Program-made: the position numbers and the translations under genes
Assembly: GCA_964446245.1 (NCBI GenBank)
Contig: CAYUNI010000019.1
Span: 1-9,241, forward strand
DNA length: 9,241 nt
Direction: 5' to 3'
DNA from: CAYUNI01 sp964446245
GTDB lineage: Bacteria > Patescibacteriota > Minisyncoccia > Phycocordibacterales > XYD1-FULL-46-19
Shown here: piece after piece, positions 1 to 6,560 of the stretch
Layout: each line of letters starts with the position of its first letter
How positions within the stretch are numbered: the stretch's first letter is position 1
Notes under the pieces: model-generated
What the model was told of the DNA's origin: nothing
Seen by the model: the letters and a program-made list of their open reading frames with translations, nothing else
The model's database searches: none

Positions 1-89
1 TTTCATAATAAAGATAAGCTATTAAAACTTACTCTTATTTTAAACTAAAAAATTTGAAGGGACAAACTACCCATTTCACCGCCCCCCCT

Positions 90-122
90 AACAAAACCAG
101 AGCCCCCGTACAGGGGCTCTGG
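90..122 (-). terminator. Intrinsic terminator of the GH9 gene
   Basis: Positions 97-106 (CCAGAGCCCC) pair perfectly with 113-122 (GGGGCTCTGG), giving a 10-bp stem with a 6-nt loop. Read on the minus strand, the stem is followed by TTTTGTT (96-90). It lies about 75 nt after the stop codon of the GH9 gene at 197. The plus-strand side is also T-rich (123-140), so the hairpin might work in both directions, but no plus-strand gene ends here. Confidence 0.85.
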
Positions 123-196
123 TGATTGATTTATTTTGTTGCCTCGCTACTTATTACTTACTACCACTCTAATACTTGCCCTACTACTTATTATCC

Positions 197-3100
197 CTAT
201 TTACTGAAATACCCGAACACTCCCGCCGTTTGAGTTAAGTCATTGATTACGTATTCAGCAAATTTCGGAATCATTTCATTATCAACAAATTTTCTCCCTA
301 CTGGGTAAGACAAGGTTGTGCTTGTTGGATAAAATGCCGGATAAGCATTATCTAAAACCTTATTATAATAATCCTGATATGGAAGAGTATCAGCCGGACC
401 ATAGACTGGGTATCCGGGTATTGGCCAATTTGGGTCTGTTTTAGCAATCACTTTAACCATTGGGTTTTTGACTGGATTAGCACCAACACCTGTAATAAAT
501 GAGATTGATAGAGGGTTCGCACCCAACTCCACATCCAAAACTCGCAAGGCAAGGTTATAGTATTTTGGATCTTTGGTTAATTCATAGTAAAGAAGGAAAT
601 TCTGAGCATCTCTCGTCGCCATCGAAAAAGTTCCAAAACCAACATTGCGAATAGTATGCTCCGCCACCTTATATGGCCACTTATTCATCGCTCCCTCTCG
701 CGCCGTCATCAAACGCTTAAAACCATTCATTATCTCAGTTTTACGAGCAGAATCAGTCGTCTTGTAATAATAAAGAAAAGCGCGCATTGGATTGACCGAA
801 GAGACATAATAATCCTTCAAGACCCAATTAGCCAAACCATTTGTCCTTGTTGTCGGCACCAAGGCGATAAATTTATCCTCATACACTTTTTCGCCAGTCA
901 TTAAAAACATTTCTAAAGCAGCCCAAGCTCGCTGATCCAAATCCCAAGCTTGATAATACTTGTATGGGTAATAACAACCAGAATGGATATTTGGGATACC
1001 TAGAGCAGAATTACCATTTGGGTTGCAAAACAGCTCTTGGCTCGTTGCATCAGGAATCACCGGATAAGCTTGAGGATTTTTCTCCAAACACTGCCAAGCT
1101 AAATTGGCCTTGTCTTGATAAATCTTAGCCGAGGCAGGATCAATCGTTCGATAAACCCTTGCCGCTTGAGCCAAAGCAGCGGCAGCGGCGGCGGTATCAC
1201 CAGTTGTCCGAGTAATCATCCAGAGCTTGCCTGTTGTCCTAGAAGGGATATCATTCGGCCAAGTCTCATAGCTAATCTTATTCGAAGCACAGCCATTCGT
1301 CCCGACCATTTTTGTTAGCCAATCCAGTTCATACTTTGCTTCATCTAAAATGTCCGGGATACCATTGCCACTTTCTGGCAAATTTAACTGGCTATCGGTA
1401 AAATTTGCCGGCTTTAATTCATAGTAAGATAATAGATTTTCAATAGCCAAAGCCGCCGTGCGAGTATAGCGGTTGAAATCACCAGCATCATACCAGCCCC
1501 CAGTCGCCTCCACATAAGTCCCAGCGGGTGTCCCATCATCAAGAAGTGGCGATTTGTCTTTAATCGAATTGTGAATATAAGCAGCGAGAGGCTTGCCATC
1601 AGCGCCAGTTTTTGGCTCAGAGAGACGACTCCAAACACCAGCATGAGCTGAGGTGAGGTTCATTCCACTTCGTTGGAAAAATAGAGATCGAGCAGTCTTA
1701 AAGAAAACATCTTTATAAATACTAGTTCCTATTTCAAATGTATAGCTTCGACCCATGCTTGGCACTTGAACATAATATCGTCCGGGTGTCTGTAAGCTAG
1801 AAAAATCTAATGTCCAAACTTCTTCTCCACTAAGTGGTCGATATGCTTCAATGTCATTTTCCGTTGCTTTTTGAAGAGGGGCGCTAAAAACAGTTTTACC
1901 TGATTCATCCTTAATATAACCAATCTGCCCCGAGCTTAAGGTCATAGCACCACCATCGCCAAGATAATTACCCACATAAGCCCTTTTAACTCCTGTCGGC
2001 AAATAGCCCACCTGATTAACCTTAATCGAAGAGCTAATTTTTTGATCAAAATTAAAGTTAAAAATCTTATCCCCCGCCTTCGGAAGATTGCCATACTTAT
2101 CCTTAACATTAAGAGAAAGTTTATAACTTCGAACATTATCAATCGGCGTAGCTAAAGTCAGATAAATATAATGTTTAATAATCGCGCTATTACTACTAGG
2201 TCCAGAAAAGCCTGTCACCCAAGAACGAAGACCGATTTTTTCCACCGCCAATTTATTCAAACCATCTTCTGATTGAACTAGATAATTACCAAGGTCTCTG
2301 GCTGAAACAAAATCTATCGGCTTGTCTACTGTCACCATCAAGTGTTTATTATCCAAAGCATCGACACTTTCAATAGTAAAACCATTATGGTTCTCTAAGG
2401 TAATATAATCTAGATAAAAAGACTGAGCCGTCGGGCTTAATTTAGGCAAGACTAAATATAAAGTACCGAAGTAACCTTGAAAATTGCCGACAAAAGCCGA
2501 GCGAGGAATATTTATTCGTTGATACTTTTCGGTGACTACCCCGCCAGCAAGATATGGTCTAATATCTAGATCTTGAGAAGTATCAGCAGCGCTCGAACGA
2601 TAAAGTCGGATCGCAATCGGACCATTGTAAGTACCCGCATCGGTTCTGATCGATAAAGCAAGAGTATCTGAATTGGTTGTACTAAAAGTGACTACTTTAT
2701 CCCCCGTTAAACGAGCAAGTCCCGTACTACTATTGGCGGGAACGGTAAACTTCAACGCCGCTTGGCCATGAGCAACATATTGCAAATCGGTCGTTAATGA
2801 AATATTTGAACCTCTTGTTGTCGAAGCTGAATCATCAAAAAAGATATTACTTGCCGTCACTTCTTGAAAAACAGGTTCGGCCACAACCGTATCGGTCTCT
2901 TTTATTACCTCTGGTATTGCCACCTTATCATCAAGACTAATCGCATCTAAAAGAAAAGTCTTGCCCGTGCCTACCTGATTAGAAGGAATCATCAAATAAA
3001 ATCTCGCAAAATAACCCTTGAAATTACCCCCCAAAGCTGATCGTGGAATCACCAAGCGTTGATACTTTTCGGTGACTACCCCGCCAGCAAGATATGGTCT

Positions 3101-4162
3101 AATATCTAGGTCTTGTGAAGCATCTGATTCTCCCACATACATCAACTTCAAGAAAATCGGTCCAGAGTAAGTACCAGAAGCTGTCCGTAAAGCAAACTGC
3201 AAATTATTGGTCTGACTGCTGACAAAAGATACTGGTGGATGACTTAAACGTACTACTGGATGCCAACGATCGGGCATTGTTGCCTGAAAATATTTCTGTC
3301 CACTAAAAGCTAATGCCTGATTAGTGACCAATGTCATATTGGCATAAGTCAATTTATCCGCCACCTCATCAAAAATTATTCGTTCGATCGAAGTGATATT
3401 GAGAGTAGCCGAGATCTTCTTAGCTGTTGTGGTGGCGGTAGAGACAGTGGTGGGAGTGGTGGCAATAGCAGTAGTATTTAAGGTGGTCACTGTCGAAGAA
3501 GCGGTCGCTACTGTTGGAGAAGTTTGGGTAGTATTATTGCTCGTCGTTATTGTGGTCGTAGCTACTGGTACAGGAGCATCGATAGTCTTAAGGTTTAAAT
3601 AATCAAGGTACAATACCACTCCCTTCTTTGCCTCTTCGGCTGGAACTAGAAGATAAAAAGTTCTAAAATATCCTTGGAAATTACCTCCAATTGCCGATTT
3701 AGGTATAGAAATAGATTGATAACTCTCAGATAATTGACCGCCAGTTAAATAAGGACGGATATCAATATCCGAAGAAGTATCCCCCGCTCCCGAATACATT
3801 AAACGCATAAAAATCGGTCCAGAGTAAGTGCCCGAAGCAGAACGCAGGAAGAATTCCAAACGATCGTTCGGATCAACCATCGTATATTTCTGCCCAAGAT
3901 CCAAGCGTCCAAGAGGATGCCACTGATCGGTCAAAGAAAATTTCAAATATTGCGAGCCAGAATAAGCAAAGCCCGGATTATTGGCTACTTCGACATTTAG
4001 ATTGTTGGTCCCCTTGAGCTGATCATCAAAAATAGACATGACGGCCGCTAGCATTCCCCGGCCTAACTCTGAAAAAAAGCTTGGACTAAAGGAAGTGGAA
4101 ATCGAGATAGCCAAAGCGACCATCATACCAACCCCCACCACCCAAGCAATTATTTTTTTCAT
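197..4162 (-). CDS. Secreted or anchored modular glycoside hydrolase family 9 (cellulase-like) protein
   Basis: 1321 residues. Residues about 5-24 form a hydrophobic signal/anchor segment after MKK, with no clear cleavage site or lipobox. Three related beta-sandwich, CBM-like domains follow at about 43-193, 261-412 and 439-591. Each has an FD(D/E) start, a (S/T)GTY(S/N)GPI strand, a D(I/L)DIRPYL loop and a GNF(Q/K)GYF strand. A Thr/Ser-rich linker (about 194-250) separates the first two. Residues about 594-706 look like a bacterial Ig-like module, and 712-811 (starting IKVNQVGYLP) match the Ig domain that precedes many GH9 catalytic domains. The GH9 domain (about 818-1317) has GGWYDAGDFNRY with the catalytic Asp pair D892/D895, SGNGIPDILDEA (931-942) and GANPLSISFITGVG (1214-1227). 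Family members hydrolyse beta-1,4-glucans outside the cell. Oddity: the usual PH(H)R after the TGxG motif reads PMVK (1234-1237), and the C-terminal acid Glu is uncertain (E1303 or E1296), so activity or substrate may differ. There is no strong SD before the ATG. The gene appears monocistronic, with its own promoter and terminator. Confidence 0.93.
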   Translation of the reverse strand: MKKIIAWVVGVGMMVALAISISTSFSPSFFSELGRGMLAAVMSIFDDQLKGTNNLNVEVANNPGFAYSGSQYLKFSLTDQWHPLGRLDLGQKYTMVDPNDRLEFFLRSASGTYSGPIFMRLMYSGAGDTSSDIDIRPYLTGGQLSESYQSISIPKSAIGGNFQGYFRTFYLLVPAEEAKKGVVLYLDYLNLKTIDAPVPVATTTITTSNNTTQTSPTVATASSTVTTLNTTAIATTPTTVSTATTTAKKISATLNITSIERIIFDEVADKLTYANMTLVTNQALAFSGQKYFQATMPDRWHPVVRLSHPPVSFVSSQTNNLQFALRTASGTYSGPIFLKLMYVGESDASQDLDIRPYLAGGVVTEKYQRLVIPRSALGGNFKGYFARFYLMIPSNQVGTGKTFLLDAISLDDKVAIPEVIKETDTVVAEPVFQEVTASNIFFDDSASTTRGSNISLTTDLQYVAHGQAALKFTVPANSSTGLARLTGDKVVTFSTTNSDTLALSIRTDAGTYNGPIAIRLYRSSAADTSQDLDIRPYLAGGVVTEKYQRINIPRSAFVGNFQGYFGTLYLVLPKLSPTAQSFYLDYITLENHNGFTIESVDALDNKHLMVTVDKPIDFVSARDLGNYLVQSEDGLNKLAVEKIGLRSWVTGFSGPSSNSAIIKHYIYLTLATPIDNVRSYKLSLNVKDKYGNLPKAGDKIFNFNFDQKISSSIKVNQVGYLPTGVKRAYVGNYLGDGGAMTLSSGQIGYIKDESGKTVFSAPLQKATENDIEAYRPLSGEEVWTLDFSSLQTPGRYYVQVPSMGRSYTFEIGTSIYKDVFFKTARSLFFQRSGMNLTSAHAGVWSRLSEPKTGADGKPLAAYIHNSIKDKSPLLDDGTPAGTYVEATGGWYDAGDFNRYTRTAALAIENLLSYYELKPANFTDSQLNLPESGNGIPDILDEAKYELDWLTKMVGTNGCASNKISYETWPNDIPSRTTGKLWMITRTTGDTAAAAAALAQAARVYRTIDPASAKIYQDKANLAWQCLEKNPQAYPVIPDATSQELFCNPNGNSALGIPNIHSGCYYPYKYYQAWDLDQRAWAALEMFLMTGEKVYEDKFIALVPTTRTNGLANWVLKDYYVSSVNPMRAFLYYYKTTDSARKTEIMNGFKRLMTAREGAMNKWPYKVAEHTIRNVGFGTFSMATRDAQNFLLYYELTKDPKYYNLALRVLDVELGANPLSISFITGVGANPVKNPMVKVIAKTDPNWPIPGYPVYGPADTLPYQDYYNKVLDNAYPAFYPTSTTLSYPVGRKFVDNEMIPKFAEYVINDLTQTAGVFGYFSK
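2517..2584 (-). repeat. Near-identical DNA segment, copy in binding-like domain 3 of the GH9 protein
   Basis: This 68-bp stretch matches 3057-3124 at all but three positions (2570, 2576 and 2581), at an offset of exactly 540 bp (180 codons). Both encode the DLDIRPYLAGGVVTEKYQ segment. The flanking parts of the two domains are much more diverged at DNA level, so the match points to recent gene conversion or a recent partial duplication rather than ancient domain duplication alone. Confidence 0.9.
3057..3124 (-). repeat. Near-identical DNA segment, copy in binding-like domain 2 of the GH9 protein
   Basis: This is the partner of 2517-2584, in the same reading frame and at the same place in the neighbouring domain copy (residues about 347-369 versus 527-549). 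Domain 1 carries the equivalent DIDIRPYL motif at residues 132-139, but its DNA is clearly diverged. Confidence 0.9.
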
Positions 4163-4211
4163 AGAAAATTTATTTTACTAAATATAAATAAAACTTAGAG
4201 ACTACTCCCAG

Positions 4212-4248
4212 ATTATATTATAACTCAAAAAAATAAAACTATGGTCAA
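4212..4248 (-). promoter_or_regulatory. Putative promoter of the GH9 gene
   Basis: On the minus strand a TTGACC box (4248-4243) lies upstream of two overlapping TATAAT boxes (4222-4217 and 4217-4212). Each hexamer is close to or at consensus, but the spacing from TTGACC to the nearer TATAAT is 20 bp, longer than ideal. A start near 4205 would give a leader of roughly 43 nt. The leader is AT-rich with no evident SD before the ATG at 4162. Confidence 0.45.
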
Positions 4249-4299
4249 GGTTATACACAGACCAAAAAACAACCGACTTTTATCAACAGATAGTCGGCA

Positions 4300-4328
4300 T
4301 CCGCCTCCGCCGGATGGCGGACGGCGGA
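4300..4328. repeat. GC-rich imperfect palindrome (REP-like hairpin)
   Basis: TCCGCC (4300-4305) pairs with GGCGGA (4323-4328) and TCCGCC (4306-4311) pairs with GGCGGA (4316-4321), leaving one bulged C (4322) and a GGAT loop (4312-4315). This makes a 12-bp GC-rich stem. It is flanked by a short direct repeat, GTCGGCA (4293-4299 and 4329-4335). Its composition stands out from the AT-rich surroundings. It resembles dispersed palindromic elements, but only one copy is visible in the window. Confidence 0.7.
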
Positions 4329-4342
4329 GTCGGCACCCAGAA

Positions 4343-4625
4343 CAAAAGCAAGGCCGGGAGAAATTTAAGTCATAGTGAAGGCTCGACAGCCAGTTTCCAC
4401 CCGCAACCCACAACCGCAAAGCGAGGCTCAACGATTTTTAGGACGTAGCGAAGCTGTGGGCTGCCGGTCTTCGCCCTTTTAGTATTTTGTACGCAGGACT
4501 GGGGCGAAAAGTTTCAACCAAAAGCGAGGCCGGAAGAAATTTAAGTCATAGTGAAGGCTCGACAGCCGGTTTCCGCCCTTAAGTGTTTTTCTGTCCGCAG
4601 GACTAGGGCGGAATGGCGAGCCTGA
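4343..4625. repeat. Array of three diverged hairpin-forming repeat units
   Basis: Unit 1 (4343-4402) and unit 3 (from 4519) match over about 60 nt with four mismatches, including the block GAAATTTAAGTCATAGTGAA. Unit 2 (from about 4418) is a diverged version: AAAGCGAGGC, then a region ending GCCGGTCTTCGCCC where unit 3 has GCCGGTTTCCGCCC. Units 2 and 3 each end in a stem: 4470-4476 with 4502-4508, and 4571-4578 with 4606-4613. The loops are 25 and 27 nt and share GCAGGACT. The pair T4471-A4507 in unit 2 corresponds to C4573-G4611 in unit 3, a compensatory change. No protein-coding frame is supported across this stretch. It could be a dispersed intergenic repeat family, a small-RNA region or a set of 3'-UTR elements. 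Confidence 0.7.
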
Positions 4626-4681
4626 AACGTAGAACACCCTCCCGCTGGGGAGGGTGTTCGTGACTTAAATTTCTTCCGGCC
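4528..4681. repeat. 21-bp perfect inverted repeat enclosing the end of the rpsJ transcript
   Basis: Positions 4528-4548 are the exact reverse complement of 4661-4681. The arms are separated by 112 nt that contain two further hairpins (4571-4613 and 4632-4659). The right arm starts 7 nt after the rpsJ stop codon. The unit-1 copy at 4352-4372 matches the same sequence with one mismatch and could pair as an alternative. Confidence 0.8.
4632..4659 (-). terminator. Hairpin after rpsJ, probable terminator lacking a strong U-tract
   Basis: GAACACCCTCCC (4632-4643) pairs perfectly with GGGAGGGTGTTC (4648-4659) around a 4-nt loop, a very stable 12-bp stem about 30 nt after the rpsJ stop. On the minus strand it is followed only by TACGTTTCAGG, so the T-run of a classical Rho-independent terminator is missing. 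It may act as a 3'-end stabiliser, or as a terminator together with the surrounding inverted repeat. Confidence 0.55.
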
Positions 4682-4687
4682 GAGCGC

Positions 4688-5053
4688 CTACATCATTTTG
4701 ACATCAATATTCACCCCAGACGGCAAATTAAGATTGGTCAAGCTTTCGATAATCTTCGGAGACGGATTAGAGATATCTACCAAGCGCTTATGCACTCGCA
4801 TCTCAAATTGTTCTCGCGAATTCTTATCAATGAAAGAGCTACGATTCACAGTATATTTGCGAATTTCCGTTGGCAAAGGGATCGGCCCGCACACGATACC
4901 GTCGTAACGAAGCGCAGTATCAATAATCTGTTTGACACTGGCATCCAGCACCTTGTTTTCGTAAGCCGAAACTCGAATGCGCAACTTGCTCATTTCTTTA
5001 CCCTCTTCTTTTTTTGTCGTCTTTTTGGTTTTAGCTGTCGTTGATGTAGTCAT
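4688..5053 (-). CDS. rpsJ: 30S ribosomal protein S10
   Basis: 121 residues. The S10 core runs from about residue 22 (SKLRIRVSAYENKVLD) through GPIPLPT (56-62), KYTVNRSSF (66-74) and EQFEMRVHKRLVDI (81-94) to the C-terminus. S10 lies in the 30S head and, in the family, also acts in NusB-dependent antitermination. Typical S10 is about 103 residues; here a Thr/Lys/Glu-rich stretch of about 20 residues precedes the core. Met21 (ATG at 4993-4991) has an SD-like AAGAGGG (5007-5001) 7 nt upstream, better than what precedes the outer ATG, so the 101-residue form starting at 4993 is a real alternative. The outer start is kept because Lys-rich S10 extensions are, to my recollection, usual in Patescibacteria. 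It lies 14 nt after tuf. The following genes of the usual S10 operon (rplC, rplD and so on) are absent. Confidence 0.97.
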   Translation of the reverse strand: MTTSTTAKTKKTTKKEEGKEMSKLRIRVSAYENKVLDASVKQIIDTALRYDGIVCGPIPLPTEIRKYTVNRSSFIDKNSREQFEMRVHKRLVDISNPSPKIIESLTNLNLPSGVNIDVKMM

Positions 5054-5067
5054 AGCTGGCTTTCTAA

Positions 5068-6270
5068 TTAAGCAATAATCTTAGTGACAACACCGGCGCC
5101 GACAGTCTTACCACCCTCACGGATTGCAAAACGCTGTCGCTCTTCGAGCGCTACTGGAGCAGATAATTTGACGGTAAAGGTGACGGTGTCTCCGGGCATA
5201 ACCATTTTGACATCTTCAGCCAAGGTCACTTCACCGGTGACATCGGTGGTTCGAACATAAAACTGTGGCTTATATCCAGAGAAGAATGGAGTATGGCGAC
5301 CGCCTTCCTCTTTCTTCAAGATATAGACTTCGGCAGTAAAATCAGTATGCGGAGTGACCGAACCCGGTTTGGCCAAAACCTGACCACGAGTGACATCATC
5401 CTTCTTAAGACCGCGCAAAAGAATACCGGCATTATCTCCCGCCATACCTTCGTCCAAAGACTTGTTAAACATTTCAATACCAGTGACGGTAGTCTTAACT
5501 GGAGCCTTTAAGCCGATGATTTCGATTTCCTCACCAACCTTAACAGTACCGCGCTCAATACGACCAGTGACGACAGTCCCACGACCTTCGATCGAGAAAA
5601 TATCTTCGACCGGCATCAAGAAAGGCTTGTCAGTCTCGCGAACTGGATCTGGAATATATTCATCCATCGCCTTAACCAAATCCAAAATTGGTTTAGCGGC
5701 TGGATCATCAATACTCTTAGCGTCCAAAGCTTTCAAGCCAGAGCCACGAATTACTGGTACATTAGCACCATCGTAATCATTCTTGGTCAATAATTCGCGA
5801 ACTTCTTCTTCAACCAAATCAATCAACTCTGGATCGTCAACCATATCAACCTTGTTCAAGAAAACAATAATCTTTGGCACGCCAACCTGATGAGCCAAAA
5901 GAACATGTTCTCGAGTCTGAGGCATAATACCATCAGTCGCGGCGACAACAATTACCGCGCCGTCCATCTGAGCAGCACCAGTAATCATGTTTTTAATATA
6001 ATCGGCGTGACCAGGGGCATCAATGTGCGCATAGTGACGCTTCGGAGTCTCGTACTCCGAGTGGTGCAAAGCGATTGTAATTCCTCGAGCTTTTTCTTCA
6101 GGAGCATTATCAATACCATCAACCCCCTCTACTCGAGAGCCATAACCTTGCTCTTTGGCGAGGTTTAAGACATGCAAGATAGCGGCGGTAGTGGTCGTCT
6201 TGCCGTGGTCAACGTGGCCAATAGTACCAACGTTTACGTGTGGCTTGGAACGATCAAATTTATCTGCCAT
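5068..6270 (-). CDS. tuf: Translation elongation factor Tu
   Basis: 400 residues, full length. EF-Tu is the GTPase that delivers aminoacyl-tRNA to the ribosomal A site. All GTP-binding motifs are visible: P-loop GHVDHGKT (18-25), switch I RGITI (62-66), DAPGHAD (84-90) with the switch-II His88, NKVD (139-142) and GSGLKAL (176-182). Domain II (about 210-305) contains EGRGTVVTGRIERG, and domain III contains GGRHTPFF and the closing FAIREGGKTVGAGVV. Compared with the common DCPGHAD and GSALKAL forms, Ala replaces Cys at 85 and Gly replaces Ala at 178, both tolerated positions. Translation starts at the ATG at 6270; the upstream sequence has only a weak AAGAAA SD. It is followed by rpsJ at 14 nt, so the two are almost certainly cotranscribed. 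The upstream str-operon genes (rpsL, rpsG, fusA) are absent. Confidence 0.99.
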   Translation of the reverse strand: MADKFDRSKPHVNVGTIGHVDHGKTTTTAAILHVLNLAKEQGYGSRVEGVDGIDNAPEEKARGITIALHHSEYETPKRHYAHIDAPGHADYIKNMITGAAQMDGAVIVVAATDGIMPQTREHVLLAHQVGVPKIIVFLNKVDMVDDPELIDLVEEEVRELLTKNDYDGANVPVIRGSGLKALDAKSIDDPAAKPILDLVKAMDEYIPDPVRETDKPFLMPVEDIFSIEGRGTVVTGRIERGTVKVGEEIEIIGLKAPVKTTVTGIEMFNKSLDEGMAGDNAGILLRGLKKDDVTRGQVLAKPGSVTPHTDFTAEVYILKKEEGGRHTPFFSGYKPQFYVRTTDVTGEVTLAEDVKMVMPGDTVTFTVKLSAPVALEERQRFAIREGGKTVGAGVVTKIIA

Positions 6271-6429
6271 ATTTTTTCTTGGTCGCGTTTCTAGCTGTTA
6301 GCTCCAGATTGATAATTAAATCAGTCCAAAGCCGGCAGCTAGAAATCGCAATACATTAATAAATAAACTTCTAATAATTACTAAATTATTTAATGGTTAC
6401 TACCACTAAAAAGACACGCCCAAAGCGTA
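6271..6429 (-). promoter_or_regulatory. Structured 5' leader of tuf-rpsJ
   Basis: If transcription starts near 6429, the tuf mRNA has a leader of about 160 nt. It contains a long-range stem: TTTCTAGCTG (6288-6297) pairs perfectly with CAGCTAGAAA (6336-6345), extended by GCG (6285-6287) with CGC (6347-6349) past one bulged T. The loop is 38 nt. The stem ends about 15 nt before the start codon, close enough to affect ribosome loading. No known riboswitch or ribosomal-protein binding motif was recognised. Confidence 0.5.
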
Positions 6430-6435
6430 TTGAGA

Positions 6436-6464
6436 ATGATACCAAAATAGCTAAGAAATGTAAA
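6436..6464 (-). promoter_or_regulatory. Promoter of tuf-rpsJ
   Basis: On the minus strand, TTTACA (6464-6459) and TATCAT (6441-6436) are separated by exactly 17 bp, each matching the sigma70 consensus at five of six positions. A TG one base upstream of the -10 makes it an extended -10 (TGGTATCAT). The predicted start is near 6429, about 160 nt upstream of the tuf start codon. Confidence 0.75.
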
Positions 6465-6545
6465 GGACTAACTACGATTTCTATCCACTAGAAACAAAGC
6501 AATCTGTCCAACTTCTCCAATAAATAAGACGGGGTATATATCCTG

Positions 6546-6554
6546 TGATATAAT
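6546..6554 (+). promoter_or_regulatory. Extended -10 promoter giving a leaderless hydrolase mRNA
   Basis: TGATATAAT is a perfect extended -10 (TGnTATAAT). Its hexamer ends at 6554, so the expected transcription start is at or next to 6561, the A of the start codon of the next gene. There is no SD between the box and the ATG and no convincing -35 element 16-18 bp upstream, which is usual for extended -10 promoters. Confidence 0.7.
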
Positions 6555-6560
6555 TAACAT

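Noticed and set aside
1..6. Start codon of another minus-strand gene at the left edge (CAT at 4-6)
   Set aside because: Only two codons lie in the window and no promoter or SD supports it.
3393..3602. Plus-strand reading frame rich in Val/Ala opposite the GH9 linker
   Set aside because: It is the antisense image of the Thr-codon-rich linker; low complexity, no SD, no family.
4225..4431. Small minus-strand reading frame with Cys/Arg-rich product in the repeat region
   Set aside because: It runs through the GC palindrome and repeat unit 1 and overlaps the GH9 promoter; no SD or recognisable protein.
4343..4580. Possible CRISPR array
   Set aside because: Only two close copies and one diverged copy, unequal spacing (about 74 and 102 nt), long similar units instead of short repeats with unique spacers, and no cas genes.
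4790..6168. Several plus-strand frames opposite rpsJ and tuf
   Set aside because: They are antisense to unambiguous conserved genes and have no SD or homology.
6271..6560. tRNA or known riboswitch upstream of tuf
   Set aside because: No cloverleaf, TpsiC-like arm or recognised riboswitch core was seen; only the promoter pair and the leader stem are supported.
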